A stretch of DNA of 64,000 nucleotides from an uncultured Eubacteriales bacterium (lineage in GTDB: Bacteria; Bacillota; Clostridia; Oscillospirales; Acutalibacteraceae), in the NCBI GenBank assembly GCA_951801675.1, contig CATONX010000002.1:1-64000 (forward strand), given 5' to 3'. The translations under genes and the position numbers were made by a program. Under the pieces are notes generated by a model. That model did no database searches, was not told where the DNA came from, and worked only from the letters and a program-made list of their open reading frames with translations. Below are positions 42,377 to 51,105 of the stretch, piece by piece (positions within the stretch are counted from its first letter, which is position 1; each line of letters begins with the position of its first letter).

Positions 42377-43840
42377 TCAGTCGGTGGCGCTGGGAACGAC
42401 GACCTCGCCGTTGAGCGCTTTCTGGGTTTTGTTCAGGAAGGAATCGATGGTTTTGCGCTGCATGACGTAATTGGGCGCGTTTTCGAGGCCGTTGACCTTC
42501 ACGAGAACGGTACGTGCCGTGTCGTAGTAATAGTCCACCGTGATTGGAGCGGTAGACCCATCCGAGAAGCGGTAGGTGACCGTCATCAACCGTTCGCCGG
42601 AAGGCTCCCTGTCCGTAATTTCGTCGGCAGACAGCTTTCCGAGGCTTTCGTACAGCTTCTTGATGCAGTCGGCGGAAACGCCGTTGCCGTTGGCCACGCC
42701 GCCGGTAACGGCTTTCGAGCCGTTTTCCTCGGTGACCACCGGCTCGAACTTCGCCGTTACCTGGGAAGCGTCGATGTCATAGGAAGAAAGAAGCTGGATG
42801 TTGATAAGCACAGGAATCGGGTATAAAAGCTGCCGGTCAGTCAGCTCCATGTAGGATACGTTGTCGGATTTGACCACGTAAACCACCCGTTTGTCCGCAG
42901 TGGTGGCGTAATAGTTGCCTTCGTCGTTCTTTGAGCCGATCCAGAGGCTCCCGCTGTACGTCTGCTCCCCTGACTGGAAGGAGAACGAGAGGGTGGAATA
43001 AGGCTGGTCAAGCCCGTACTGGGCAAGCTCTGAAGGATCGGTAACGACAGCCGCCACGCTGGAAGCCAGAATCTTTATCAGGCTGGAGGGGAAGGCATTG
43101 TCCACACTCACGCTGGCCCCTGCAAAGTAAGGGGAGGTAATGGCCTTGTCCACATAGCCGGCGGGATGGGTTTCCACATTCTTAAAGGGATTTTTTTCAA
43201 TAACGATGGGCGTCGGATGCAGAGTGCCGCCCAGCTCCGCCTTGAGAAGCACCGCCTCGTCCTTTTGTTCTTCCGTCAACCCCGCGTCGAAGATGACGTT
43301 GGAGACGAAGTTGTTCACCCCGTAGAAGAAGGAATCGGTGGTTTCGGTGAGGAGATAGACCTTGGTTTCACCCGGGATGCGGGCATACCGGCCGCCTGAG
43401 GCGGAGGCGCTGCCCAGCTCGATGGAGAAGGTGCTCCCGTCGGTATACGTGACCGAAACCTGCGCCGCCGCCGGATCCAGACCAAAGTCGGCCGGACGGG
43501 AGGGGTTTTCTTCAATAAGGCGCTCGGCGTAGAAACCGGAGGCGGCCACTGCCAGGTTTTCAAGCTCGGTGTTGTTGGTGGTGAGCCCGTCTAACAAAGA
43601 GATGGCCAGGGTATCTTCCCCGCGCTGTGCGGTGAATTCCCCTTTCTCATTCTTAACCGTGACGCTTTGTACGTCGTCGCTGGTCTTATCCACAAAGGTG
43701 GCCGCCAGCTCGTGCTGGGAAGCGGGGGAGGAGCTTTCCCCTCCTCCGTCCGAGCCGAACAGGAAAAGAGCCCCGGTGGCCAATGCCAGCACGACAATGA
43801 CCGCGCCGACGATGATTAAGGTCTTGACTTGTTTCCTCAT
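42377..43840 (-). CDS. DUF4340-domain protein of a Gld-type ABC system
   Basis: 487 residues. One N-terminal membrane helix (KTLIIVGAVIVVLALATGALFLFG) leads to a long extracellular region. Repeated beta-rich segments such as VTVKNEKGEFTAQRGE, LAVAASGFYAERLIEENPSRPADFGLD and DPSELAQYGLDQPYSTLSFSF match the DUF4340 pattern, which carries the 'YGLD' turns. It is the last gene of a four-gene operon with GldG-, GldF- and GldA-like proteins; its start overlaps the gldG-like stop by ATGA. Function unknown; an accessory surface component is inferred. Confidence 0.85.
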   Translation of the reverse strand: MRKQVKTLIIVGAVIVVLALATGALFLFGSDGGGESSSPASQHELAATFVDKTSDDVQSVTVKNEKGEFTAQRGEDTLAISLLDGLTTNNTELENLAVAASGFYAERLIEENPSRPADFGLDPAAAQVSVTYTDGSTFSIELGSASASGGRYARIPGETKVYLLTETTDSFFYGVNNFVSNVIFDAGLTEEQKDEAVLLKAELGGTLHPTPIVIEKNPFKNVETHPAGYVDKAITSPYFAGASVSVDNAFPSSLIKILASSVAAVVTDPSELAQYGLDQPYSTLSFSFQSGEQTYSGSLWIGSKNDEGNYYATTADKRVVYVVKSDNVSYMELTDRQLLYPIPVLINIQLLSSYDIDASQVTAKFEPVVTEENGSKAVTGGVANGNGVSADCIKKLYESLGKLSADEITDREPSGERLMTVTYRFSDGSTAPITVDYYYDTARTVLVKVNGLENAPNYVMQRKTIDSFLNKTQKALNGEVVVPSATD

Positions 43841-45297
43841 AGATGTCTCCTTCGCAGCCAGATCACGACACCCGCGATTAAGAGGAGAAGCGGAACGGTT
43901 GCCGTAAAGAGCACGATGCCGATCCAGACCGCCTGGGTATTGGTTACGCTGATGGCCGTGTCAGACACGGTGCGGGTGCTGATGGCAACATCCTGGCCTT
44001 CCCGGCCGCTGATGGAATTGTAGATTTTCATGATGACGTCGTCATTGATGCAGGAGAAGATGGACGACGCATTGAAGAAGTCGTTAGAACCCACCGCAAC
44101 CACGTTGGCGTTAAACTCCGTGGTCCCTTCGTACCGGGTGTTCTTGGACACGGTGAGCACGTCGTAGGAACGGGTTCCCGTCTCGTCCGGATTGCCGTCG
44201 GCGTCCACGGTCTGGGCGGTGTTGGAGGTGGTGACCACCGACTCGGTGGTAATATTTCCTTTGCTGGTAAAGAGCAGCTCGATGGGCTTGGAGTTGGCTA
44301 CCACCGGAGGCACCTGGCTGGAGGCAAAGGAAGAGGCGTATTCGCTGGAGCCCAGGTTACCGATGGCGATGTTGGGACTGTTGGTGAAATAGCGGTTTTG
44401 CTGCGTTTCCACCAGCATCCCTTCGCCGGCTTTGATACCCCACTCGGAAAGGAACGCGTCGAAGTTGTTAAGCGGCGCATAGGAAGCGCTGAAGGTGACC
44501 ATCAGAGTAGGATTGTTGGCGTCCTTCGCCAGGAAGGCGTCGAGAACCTTCAGTTCCTCCGCCGTATAGTCGAGCTTAGGCGCCGCAATCACCACAAAGT
44601 TGGTATCTTCCGGAATGCCGTCGGAACCCAGACTGATTTCATTGGTCTCATACCCGTTGTCCGATAAGAGCTGCTTGAAGGCGGCCAGGTTGGCGGTATC
44701 CTCGTTGTGGCCGGTGACAAAGGAAACCTTGGGCACCGTATCCATGGCACAGGAGAGAATTTTCGACACCAGCGTCAGCTCGATTTTTTCCCCTGTGACG
44801 CTTTGGGCGCCGGTGGTAGCGCTGGTCTGGATGTCAAACAGATCGTAGACGCTGATGGTAAAGTGCCGTTTGGCCGATTCGATGATGATGTGCAGCTGGG
44901 TGAGGGACTCTTCGCTGTATTTCTGCGCAAAGGTGGGATTGGCGTCCAGGTCGATGTATTCTACCTTGATGTGGTTGTTGGCCTTGGAAATCTCATCGGC
45001 AATGCGGGGCAGACGGTTGAGCGGAACGCCGCTGCTTTCGTCGTAGGCTTCATAAGAGTCCCGCGGGGAGAGCATGTAGATGACAACATCCTCGTCCACG
45101 TCGGCAAGATACTTGGCCGCGTCCTCGGACAGGGTGAATTTCTGGTCGCTGGTCAGGTCCACCCCAAGGGGGAACCGCTCATACAGAGCGGTGGCCAGCA
45201 CGTTTAACAGCACCACCACTACGATAAAACCCGCGGTGATGGCGGCTGCGATCCCGCCGTACCGGAAGGAACGGCTTTTTGAGAATTTCTGTTTCAT
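43837..45297 (-). CDS. GldG-like substrate-binding/auxiliary membrane protein
   Basis: 486 residues. An N-terminal helix (IAAAITAGFIVVVVLLNVLATALYE) and a C-terminal helix (WIGIVLFTATVPLLLLIAGVVIWL) flank a large extracellular part. The latter has the ABC_transp_aux/GldG pattern: LTSDQKFTLSEDAAKYLADVDEDVVIYML, RIADEISKANNHIKVEYIDLDANP, VSFVTGHNEDTANLAAFKQLLSDNGYE and VIAAPKLDYTAEELKVLDAFL. In Bacteroidetes GldG supports gliding; in Firmicutes the homologous complexes are uncharacterised exporters. Third gene of the operon. Confidence 0.87.
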   Translation of the reverse strand: MKQKFSKSRSFRYGGIAAAITAGFIVVVVLLNVLATALYERFPLGVDLTSDQKFTLSEDAAKYLADVDEDVVIYMLSPRDSYEAYDESSGVPLNRLPRIADEISKANNHIKVEYIDLDANPTFAQKYSEESLTQLHIIIESAKRHFTISVYDLFDIQTSATTGAQSVTGEKIELTLVSKILSCAMDTVPKVSFVTGHNEDTANLAAFKQLLSDNGYETNEISLGSDGIPEDTNFVVIAAPKLDYTAEELKVLDAFLAKDANNPTLMVTFSASYAPLNNFDAFLSEWGIKAGEGMLVETQQNRYFTNSPNIAIGNLGSSEYASSFASSQVPPVVANSKPIELLFTSKGNITTESVVTTSNTAQTVDADGNPDETGTRSYDVLTVSKNTRYEGTTEFNANVVAVGSNDFFNASSIFSCINDDVIMKIYNSISGREGQDVAISTRTVSDTAISVTNTQAVWIGIVLFTATVPLLLLIAGVVIWLRRRHL

Positions 45298-45312
45298 AAA
45301 AGTCTTCCCTCC

Positions 45313-46017
45313 TTAGCTCCATCTCTTTTTGTCGAGCACGCGGATGGTCAAAAACAGGAAGACCGCCGCGACGCTCAAGAAAAAGACGATGGCCGAATAG
45401 TCGATGACCCCGATGGTAAAGGGGTAGTAGCGGTTGTTGAAGGAAAGCCATTCCACGACCTTGTTCAGGGCGGTGGAAGAGAAAAACGCGGTGACGCCGT
45501 CGAGCAGGATGAGAATGAAAGATACGGCGAAGGTCAATATAGCCGCGATCAGCTGGCTTTCGGTCAGGCTGGAAATAAACAAACCGATGGCGATGAAAGC
45601 CGCTCCCATGAAGAAGGAGCCTAAGAGGTTGCCGATGATCACCATCCATTCCGGGGTGGTGAAGGCGGACAGGACAATGCCGAAAAGGACGTTGATGAGG
45701 ATGGCAAGCCCGTAGACGGCCAGCGCCGCCAGGTATTTGCCCACCACCAGGGAGAAGAGACTCACCGGAGACGTCAGCAGCAGCTGGTCGGTTTTCTGGC
45801 GTTTGTCCTCACTGAGGAGCTTCATGGTCAGAAGCGGGATCACCATCAAAGAAATGGTGAACATGGCGGAAAACACCGGCGTCAGGTCGGCGTTTAACGA
45901 GGCCAGGCAGTACAGGTAGAAAAACAGGCCCGAGAAAAAGCAGAACACCGAGAGAAACACAAAGCCGATGGCCGAATGAAAATAGGAATTGAATTCGCGT
46001 TTAAAAACCGATAGCAT
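45313..46017 (-). CDS. GldF-like ABC-2 permease
   Basis: 234 residues with six membrane helices (AIGFVFLSVFCFFSGLFFYLY, AMFTISLMVIPLLTMKL, ALAVYGLAILINVLFGIV, LGSFFMGAAFIAIGLFISSL, ILTFAVSFILILLDGV, IVFFLSVAAVFLFLTIRVL). The cytosolic SEDKRQKTDQLLLTSPVSL box after helix 2 is typical of GldF/ABC-2 permeases. It abuts the ATPase gene (they share one base at 46017) and is separated by 15 bp from the GldG-like gene. Confidence 0.9.
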   Translation of the reverse strand: MLSVFKREFNSYFHSAIGFVFLSVFCFFSGLFFYLYCLASLNADLTPVFSAMFTISLMVIPLLTMKLLSEDKRQKTDQLLLTSPVSLFSLVVGKYLAALAVYGLAILINVLFGIVLSAFTTPEWMVIIGNLLGSFFMGAAFIAIGLFISSLTESQLIAAILTFAVSFILILLDGVTAFFSSTALNKVVEWLSFNNRYYPFTIGVIDYSAIVFFLSVAAVFLFLTIRVLDKKRWS

Positions 46018-46967
46018 CAGCGGCGACCTCCCATCTGTTTTTCTCCCGTCAGCTGCAAGAACACGTCCTCCAGCGTCAGGTCGTTGGTGCGCATGGCCAT
46101 CAGCGGCCAGTGCCGGTCAGAGAGGCGGTTGAAAATTTCCTTGCGGATGTCGGTGCCCGCTTCGGTTTCGATGGAGTATTCGAAGACGCCCGGCTCTTTC
46201 TGTCCATTTCGGGTGATCTCCACCAGATGGGGAAGCTTTGAGAGCATCTTATAAACGTCTTCACTGGGCCCGGCTACCCGGATGATCAGCTTATGATCGG
46301 CGGTCATGGCGGTGGACAGGTCGTCAGGGGTGCCGTCGGCCACGATATGGCCGTTATTGATGACCACCACCCGCTCGCACACCGCCTGCACTTCCGTGAG
46401 AATGTGGGAGCTGAGGATGACCGTGTGGCCTTTGCCCAGGTGCTTGATGAGGTTTCGGATTTCAATGATCTGCTTGGGGTCGAGGCCGACCGTAGGCTCG
46501 TCCAGAATCAGCACGTCCGGGTTCCCAAGCAGAGCCTGGGCTACCCCGACCCTCTGCCGGTAACCTTTTGAAAGGTTGCCGATGAGACGGCCGTACACGT
46601 CCTCGATCTTCACAAGCCCGCAGATTTCCTGGATGTGCGCCCGCTTGGGAAGGGACACCTTCTTGAGCGAATAGGCAAAGTCCAAATAGTCCTTCACCGT
46701 CATATCCAGGTACAGAGGCGGCAGCTCCGGCAGATAGCCGATGTGCTTTTTCGCCTCAATGGGATTTTCCAAAACGTCGATCCCCGCCACCGAGGCCGAT
46801 CCGGACGTGGCCGATATGTACCCGGTGAGCATATTCATGGTAGTGGATTTTCCTGCGCCGTTTGGCCCGAGGAAGCCGAGGATTTCCCCTTCCTTCACGG
46901 AGAAGGAAATGTCCTCAACGGCATAGTTCTTTCCATACCGTTTGGAGAGGTTTTTCACCTCTATCAT
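46017..46967 (-). CDS. GldA-like ABC transporter ATP-binding protein
   Basis: 316 residues with GGAGGGA before the ATG. Walker A is GFLGPNGAGKSTTMNML, the signature is the LSKGYRQRVGVAQ variant, and Walker B is LILDEPTVGLDP. A C-terminal domain of about 90 residues after the NBD (LIIRVAGPSEDVYKML, FSIETEAGTDIRKEIF-like) is seen in GldA/NatA-type exporters. First gene of the operon ATPase-permease-GldG-DUF4340, read leftward from the region near 46970-47060. Substrate unknown. Confidence 0.93.
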   Translation of the reverse strand: MIEVKNLSKRYGKNYAVEDISFSVKEGEILGFLGPNGAGKSTTMNMLTGYISATSGSASVAGIDVLENPIEAKKHIGYLPELPPLYLDMTVKDYLDFAYSLKKVSLPKRAHIQEICGLVKIEDVYGRLIGNLSKGYRQRVGVAQALLGNPDVLILDEPTVGLDPKQIIEIRNLIKHLGKGHTVILSSHILTEVQAVCERVVVINNGHIVADGTPDDLSTAMTADHKLIIRVAGPSEDVYKMLSKLPHLVEITRNGQKEPGVFEYSIETEAGTDIRKEIFNRLSDRHWPLMAMRTNDLTLEDVFLQLTGEKQMGGRR

Positions 46968-47060
46968 ATGTATTCCCTCCTATTTGTCTGCGATGGGTCT
47001 TCTTATTCAAAGCGCGAAAAAGCGCTGAAAACCGAGTTTTATGCGGCTGCCCTGCCGCAC

Positions 47061-47107
47061 AAAAAGGGCAATTGCCGGAATAGCAATATTCTATCAGCAA
47101 TTGCCCT
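47061..47107 (-). terminator. Terminator of the amidohydrolase gene
   Basis: Stem GGGCAATTGC / GCAATTGCCC around a 21-nt AT-rich centre, followed by TTTTTG on the minus strand. Confidence 0.75.
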
Positions 47108-47155
47108 AGCATGTGTAAACATTTCATTACGAAAGAATGACCGCCAGGAAATCCC

Positions 47156-47947
47156 TTACCGCCCCGTCAGCCGTTTGGCGTTTTGCGACAGGATCAGATC
47201 GCGCTCTTCCCGAGACAAATCCATTTCTTCCAGATAGGCAAGCTCGTCCTTGGCGTCCCACATGGGAAAATCGGTGCCGAACAGCACATGGTCCGCCCCG
47301 TAGTGGCGGATTAGCTCCTGGGCTCGTTTTACCCCGATGAAAGCGATGGAACTGCAGGTGTCGACATACACCCGGCCTTTGGGCAGAACCGCCTGTGCCT
47401 CGTCCCACCGGCGGTACCCCCCAAAATGGGCCGCCACCGCCGTAAGCGTGGGGAAATCGGACAGCACCCTTGCAAGCCTCGTGGGGCTTGAAAAATCGTA
47501 CCGGTCGTCCCCGGTGTGAAACAGGATCGGCAGTTTACCCGCGATCATTTCGTAAAAGGGGTACATCTTCCGGTCGTCTATGTCGAACTTCTGAAAGTCC
47601 GGGTGCATCTTAACGCCCTTGAGCCCCAGCTCCCTGATCTGGTCGAGGGCCTGTTCGGCCTCAGACGAAGTCAGGTCCGGATGAAAGGCACCGAAGCCGG
47701 TCAATTCCTCGTGTTCAAGACATTGGGAGGCGATGAAGGAATTGATGGAGGGCACCTGCTCGGGCGTGGTGGCCACCGAATGGACCACATAGCTCGTTAT
47801 CCCCGCCCGGCGGCCCACCGCCAGCATCGTGTTCACATTTCCCACGTTGTCCATGGGAATGCCGTAGAAATGGCCCACGTTTTCCGTGGCTTTCTGGGCG
47901 ATTTTATCCGGGTAAATATGGGCATGAAAATCAATGATTTCTTGCAT
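47156..47947 (-). CDS. Amidohydrolase_2 family TIM-barrel hydrolase/decarboxylase
   Basis: 263 residues. Metal-site motifs: IIDFHAHIYP (HxH) at the N terminus, GLKGVKMHPDFQ, LPILFHTGDD, AVAAHFGGYRRWDEA, and the terminal Asp in HVLFGTDFPMWD. This is the amidohydrolase_2 group, which includes hydrolases and non-oxidative decarboxylases of aromatic acids; the substrate cannot be inferred. It appears monocistronic: a hairpin separates it from the gene upstream and another ends it. Confidence 0.85.
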   Translation of the reverse strand: MQEIIDFHAHIYPDKIAQKATENVGHFYGIPMDNVGNVNTMLAVGRRAGITSYVVHSVATTPEQVPSINSFIASQCLEHEELTGFGAFHPDLTSSEAEQALDQIRELGLKGVKMHPDFQKFDIDDRKMYPFYEMIAGKLPILFHTGDDRYDFSSPTRLARVLSDFPTLTAVAAHFGGYRRWDEAQAVLPKGRVYVDTCSSIAFIGVKRAQELIRHYGADHVLFGTDFPMWDAKDELAYLEEMDLSREERDLILSQNAKRLTGR

Positions 47948-48029
47948 ACCGAATCATCTCCGCAAAAGAATGGGCGAGAATCACCAAAAATGACCTTCCG
48001 GATGGAAGGCGGTTTATACTATATTATAA

Positions 48030-48078
48030 CGCCCCAGAACCGCCTTGTCAAAGAAAACTGCGGCTTTGGGGCGCTTTT
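48030..48078 (-). terminator. Terminator of the ydbS/ydbT-like operon
   Basis: Stem CGCCCC...CCGC / GCGG...GGGGCG, imperfect, about 20 bp downstream of the stop on the minus strand. No strong T run. Confidence 0.45.
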
Positions 48079-48094
48079 GCGGGAATTTTCGATT

Positions 48095-49537
48095 TTATTT
48101 CGGCCCTTCCCCGTAGAACCGGTCAATGGCCGCGCGGACCTCCTTTGCCGGCAGGTGCCGGATGACGTAAGAAGTCCCCCGTTCTCCCACCACGGTCACA
48201 CGCAGGTGACAAAGCCCCGCCTGCTTTTGAAAGGGAGTCTGGGTAAGGGCCAGCCGCTGGACTTTTTGTGCCGGTACCTGCACCTCGTGCAGGGATAAGC
48301 GCTTGCGGCAGGTAAACCGGCACACCGGCTTTTCAAGAGCCACGCCCGCTTCATAGTAGGACAGCAGAGAAACCACCATCATCCACAGACACAGGACCGC
48401 CAGAACCGCTGCGAGAAAAGGAACCAGAACGCTGAACGGGGAAAGGAGGATTTGGACCAGATAGGCCCCGGGCGGAATGAGGAGCAGCCCCACGCAAGGA
48501 TAGAGGATATACCGGCGCAGGGTGCCTTTTTGGGGACGCAGGGAAAGTTTCTCCGGCCCTGCGAACTCAGGGAGCATTTCCCCGCAGGCCTCCCGGGCTT
48601 TGCGTTTTCGCACACAGGGAAGAAGCACCGCTTTCTGCCCTTCCTGCTTGCCATACCCCACGCAGATGACGTTGACGCTGGCAAGCCCCATCAGATGAAG
48701 GAGGAGGCCCTGGCGGACATCCACCGCGCAGATGTGCCGGGTTCCCAGTACCGACCGGTACCGGCCCACGGCGCCCGAAGACACCGTCAGCCGTCCCTGG
48801 GTGCGGCGCAGGGAAAAGCGCACATACCGCAGAAAGACCCGGACAAACGCAATGAGCCAGCCCGCCGCCAGAATGGTGGCCAAAAGCGCGGTGGCGGGCG
48901 GAAGGACCGCCACCAGGAAGGTGGCCAGAGTGCCGATGGTACCGAGAATCTGGGCCTCGATTTCCTGCCCGAGCAGCTGGCCGATTCCCTTGACTACGGG
49001 AACCGCAAAGAGAATGCCGCCGGCCGCATTGGAAGCGGAGGCGGCCATCACCGCCACAAAAAACGGATTTGCCCGGTAGCTCGAGGAAATGTCCGTCGCC
49101 CGGCTGTGGCCCTTTACCATGGCCGCGATGGAAAGAGCGCGGCGGGTAGGAAGATAGAGCTCCACATCCGCCTTGCGCCGGCTGCCTGCGGCCGTGTCCA
49201 GCCGCAGACGGGCGCCGCCCAGAATGAGCAGCCATAGGGGGCGTTCCACGTCGGCCGAGGACACGTCCCGAAAACGCAGGGAAATCTGCTTTTGAAGAAA
49301 AATGCCGCTTTCCACCAGGATTTCTCCGTCCTTGACGGTGTACCACAGCCTTGCCCAGCGCCAGACCGCAAGGAGCACCACCGCCGAAGCCGCAAGCAGT
49401 TCCTGCCACAGCAGCAGCGACCAGGCCCAGGGTTCAAAGGGGAGAGTAAGCAGCTGCTGGGCCACCGGCAGCAAAAGTAAAAACACATAGCGTTTGAGCT
49501 CCGTGGCGATTCGAGCCGGATGGGTATGCCTTCTCAT
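48095..49537 (-). CDS. YdbT-like membrane protein with bacterial PH (bPH2) domains
   Basis: 480 residues from the ATG at 49537 (GGAGGCGGCC upstream), which overlaps the stop of the YdbS-like gene by ATGA; the 613-residue track ORF runs backwards into that gene in another frame and is rejected. Paired membrane helices alternate with three bPH2 domains (for example WYTVKDGEILVESGIFLQKQISLRFRDVSS, RRTQGRLTVSSGAVGRYRSVLGTRHICAVDV, and the final VCRFTCRKRLSLHEVQVPAQKVQRLAL). This is the YdbT arrangement. In Bacillus YdbS-YdbT contributes to resistance to a bacteriocin; function here is open. Confidence 0.85.
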   Translation of the reverse strand: MRRHTHPARIATELKRYVFLLLLPVAQQLLTLPFEPWAWSLLLWQELLAASAVVLLAVWRWARLWYTVKDGEILVESGIFLQKQISLRFRDVSSADVERPLWLLILGGARLRLDTAAGSRRKADVELYLPTRRALSIAAMVKGHSRATDISSSYRANPFFVAVMAASASNAAGGILFAVPVVKGIGQLLGQEIEAQILGTIGTLATFLVAVLPPATALLATILAAGWLIAFVRVFLRYVRFSLRRTQGRLTVSSGAVGRYRSVLGTRHICAVDVRQGLLLHLMGLASVNVICVGYGKQEGQKAVLLPCVRKRKAREACGEMLPEFAGPEKLSLRPQKGTLRRYILYPCVGLLLIPPGAYLVQILLSPFSVLVPFLAAVLAVLCLWMMVVSLLSYYEAGVALEKPVCRFTCRKRLSLHEVQVPAQKVQRLALTQTPFQKQAGLCHLRVTVVGERGTSYVIRHLPAKEVRAAIDRFYGEGPK

Positions 49538-49971
49538 GGCCGCCTCCTGTGCTTTTTCCACAGGCGCGACAGCTCCTGCGCGTCGTCCAAAGAAAGGTCG
49601 GGCAGGTGCAGCCGGGAGCCGGGCAGGCACAGCGTCACCGACGCGATTCCCATCAGCCGCTGCAAAGGGGTCTGGTGCAGCTGCAAAAGGAGGACGGCGG
49701 ATAGAGAAGCGCTGTGCTCCAGGTGCAGGAACACCCCTCGGCGAAGAGAAAGGCGGCCTGCTTCCAGCTGAATCTGAAAGGAAGAATAGTACCCCGGGAT
49801 CCAGAAAAAGAAAAACCACAAGGCGATGGCGCCCAGGAAAATCCCCGCCGCTACCGCGCCGTTCCCCAGAAGAGGAAAGAGCGCGTAAAACAAAACGCCG
49901 GTCGCTGCACAGATCAGGATAAGCCAAATCCGCCACAAAAACAGCGCTTTTTTCGCCAGGGAAAGCTTCAT
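49534..49971 (-). CDS. YdbS-like bPH2 membrane protein
   Basis: 145 residues. Two N-terminal membrane helices (LFLWRIWLILICAATGVLFYALF and AAGIFLGAIALWFFFFWIPGYYS) are followed by one bacterial pleckstrin-homology domain (IQLEAGRLSLRRGVFLHLEHSASLSAVLLLQLHQTPLQRLMGIASVTL). This matches YdbS. It is first in a two-gene operon with the YdbT-like gene and overlaps it by 4 bp. A membrane-stress or bacteriocin-resistance role is inferred from Bacillus only. Confidence 0.87.
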   Translation of the reverse strand: MKLSLAKKALFLWRIWLILICAATGVLFYALFPLLGNGAVAAGIFLGAIALWFFFFWIPGYYSSFQIQLEAGRLSLRRGVFLHLEHSASLSAVLLLQLHQTPLQRLMGIASVTLCLPGSRLHLPDLSLDDAQELSRLWKKHRRRP

Positions 49972-50056
49972 ACCTTAGCCGCCTCCTTTCTCATGCTACC
50001 TATATGCGTATTCGTTCTATGTCAGGTATATCCATAGGGTTACCGGAAACGAAAAA

Positions 50057-50096
50057 AATACCACACCGCCATTTTACTTCACAGCGGTGTGGTATT
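50057..50096 (-). terminator. Terminator after the orphan membrane protein gene
   Basis: Stem AATACCACACCGC / GCGGTGTGGTATT with about 14-nt loop, then T-rich on the minus strand. Confidence 0.8.
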
Positions 50097-50115
50097 GCAA
50101 CCATTGCACAGAGTT

Positions 50116-50865
50116 TTATTCGATCCAGTTGTCGTTTCCTTCGTCCACATCCACGACGATGGCGTTACGCTTTTCCTTGGCGGCCCGCTTGCGGCGACCG
50201 ACAATGTTGACCTTGGTAAACAAAAGCAGCGCGCCGGAACTGACGATGCCGCACAGAATGACCGCCAGCACCGTGTAAAGCACGAAGCTGTTGTACCCTT
50301 CGGCAGAGGGGAAGAAGCTGTTAGCCATGAGTGCGAGCACCAGAGTGACCACGGCGGTAAAGAGACCCGCGATCATGCTCACGGTGTTGAGGTCCTTGCG
50401 CTTGATTTCCGACATGCGCTTTTTGTGCTCGATGTCGTTTACCTTCGCGTCAATCTCCGCGGCGGTCTTTTTGTCCGTCTGGCGGTTTAAGTCCTCAATA
50501 AAGGTGCGCAGGTCGTTGGAGTAACGTTTCTTTTCCTCCCAGGAGAAGTAGACGTTGGAGGTAATGTCCTTAATCAGCTCCTCGCAGAAGATCTGCACCG
50601 TGTACATGTCGCTCGCCTTGAGCAGGTACTTTCTGGCGGTGGACGCGATCATCGCTTCGATGATCTCCTGGTCGGGCAGGCCCTTGTCCGCAATGTACGG
50701 CTTCAAGGAGAGGAACACCTCGTCATTGGCCTGATAGATTTTCTTAATGTACTCATTGTTTCCCTTGCTGGAGATGGCGCACCGAGTCAGCAGCCAAACG
50801 ATAATGCCGCAGACCACGCCGCCTACAATCCCGATGACCCAGGGGTTTTGGATAAAATCCAACAT
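50116..50865 (-). CDS. Orphan membrane protein with central coiled coil
   Basis: 249 residues. One N-terminal helix (WVIGIVGGVVCGIIVWLLT), a cytosolic helical region of about 130 residues rich in Lys/Glu/Asp (YIKKIYQANDEVFLSLKPYIADKG, DLNRQTDKKTAAEIDAKVND), then two helices (VSMIAGLFTAVVTLVLALMA and LYTVLAVILCGIVSSGALLLF) and an Arg/Lys plus acidic tail. I recognise no family. No signal peptidase site and no catalytic motif. It stands alone upstream of the pst operon in the opposite direction. The AT-rich 5' flank suggests its own promoter. Confidence 0.65.
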   Translation of the reverse strand: MLDFIQNPWVIGIVGGVVCGIIVWLLTRCAISSKGNNEYIKKIYQANDEVFLSLKPYIADKGLPDQEIIEAMIASTARKYLLKASDMYTVQIFCEELIKDITSNVYFSWEEKKRYSNDLRTFIEDLNRQTDKKTAAEIDAKVNDIEHKKRMSEIKRKDLNTVSMIAGLFTAVVTLVLALMANSFFPSAEGYNSFVLYTVLAVILCGIVSSGALLLFTKVNIVGRRKRAAKEKRNAIVVDVDEGNDNWIE

Positions 50866-50996
50866 GGTTTCACATCCTCACTTTTCACTCGATTTTGAAT
50901 GATGCTGTACAGATTTATATAGCATTAATTATACCGATTCCCTATAACTTTGTCAATTTCTGTCGTGTATTTTTCCATTTCTATCTGTGAACACTA

Positions 50997-51057
50997 TTTA
51001 CAACTGGGAAAATGAGGTTTTACACGATCTTTACACACGGTATATTCCCGCTATACA
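50997..51057 (+). promoter_or_regulatory. Pho box and promoter of the pst-pho operon
   Basis: TTTACA occurs at 50997-51002, 51019-51024 and 51030-51035: spacings of 22 and 11 bp, one helical turn or two, as expected for PhoP/PhoB direct repeats. TATATT (51041-51046) and TATACA (51052-51057) are candidate -10 boxes; the Pho box would replace the -35. It lies 50-110 bp before pstS. Confidence 0.7.
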
Positions 51058-51105
51058 CGCCCTTTCTATGATTGGTCCTGTAAGAAATACAGTGAGGTGT
51101 GACAA

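Noticed and set aside
48567-49409. 280-residue ORF overlapping the ydbT-like gene
   Set aside because: Same strand, other frame; Gly/Arg/Pro-rich composition typical of a GC-rich frame shadow. The bPH2 frame is clearly coding.
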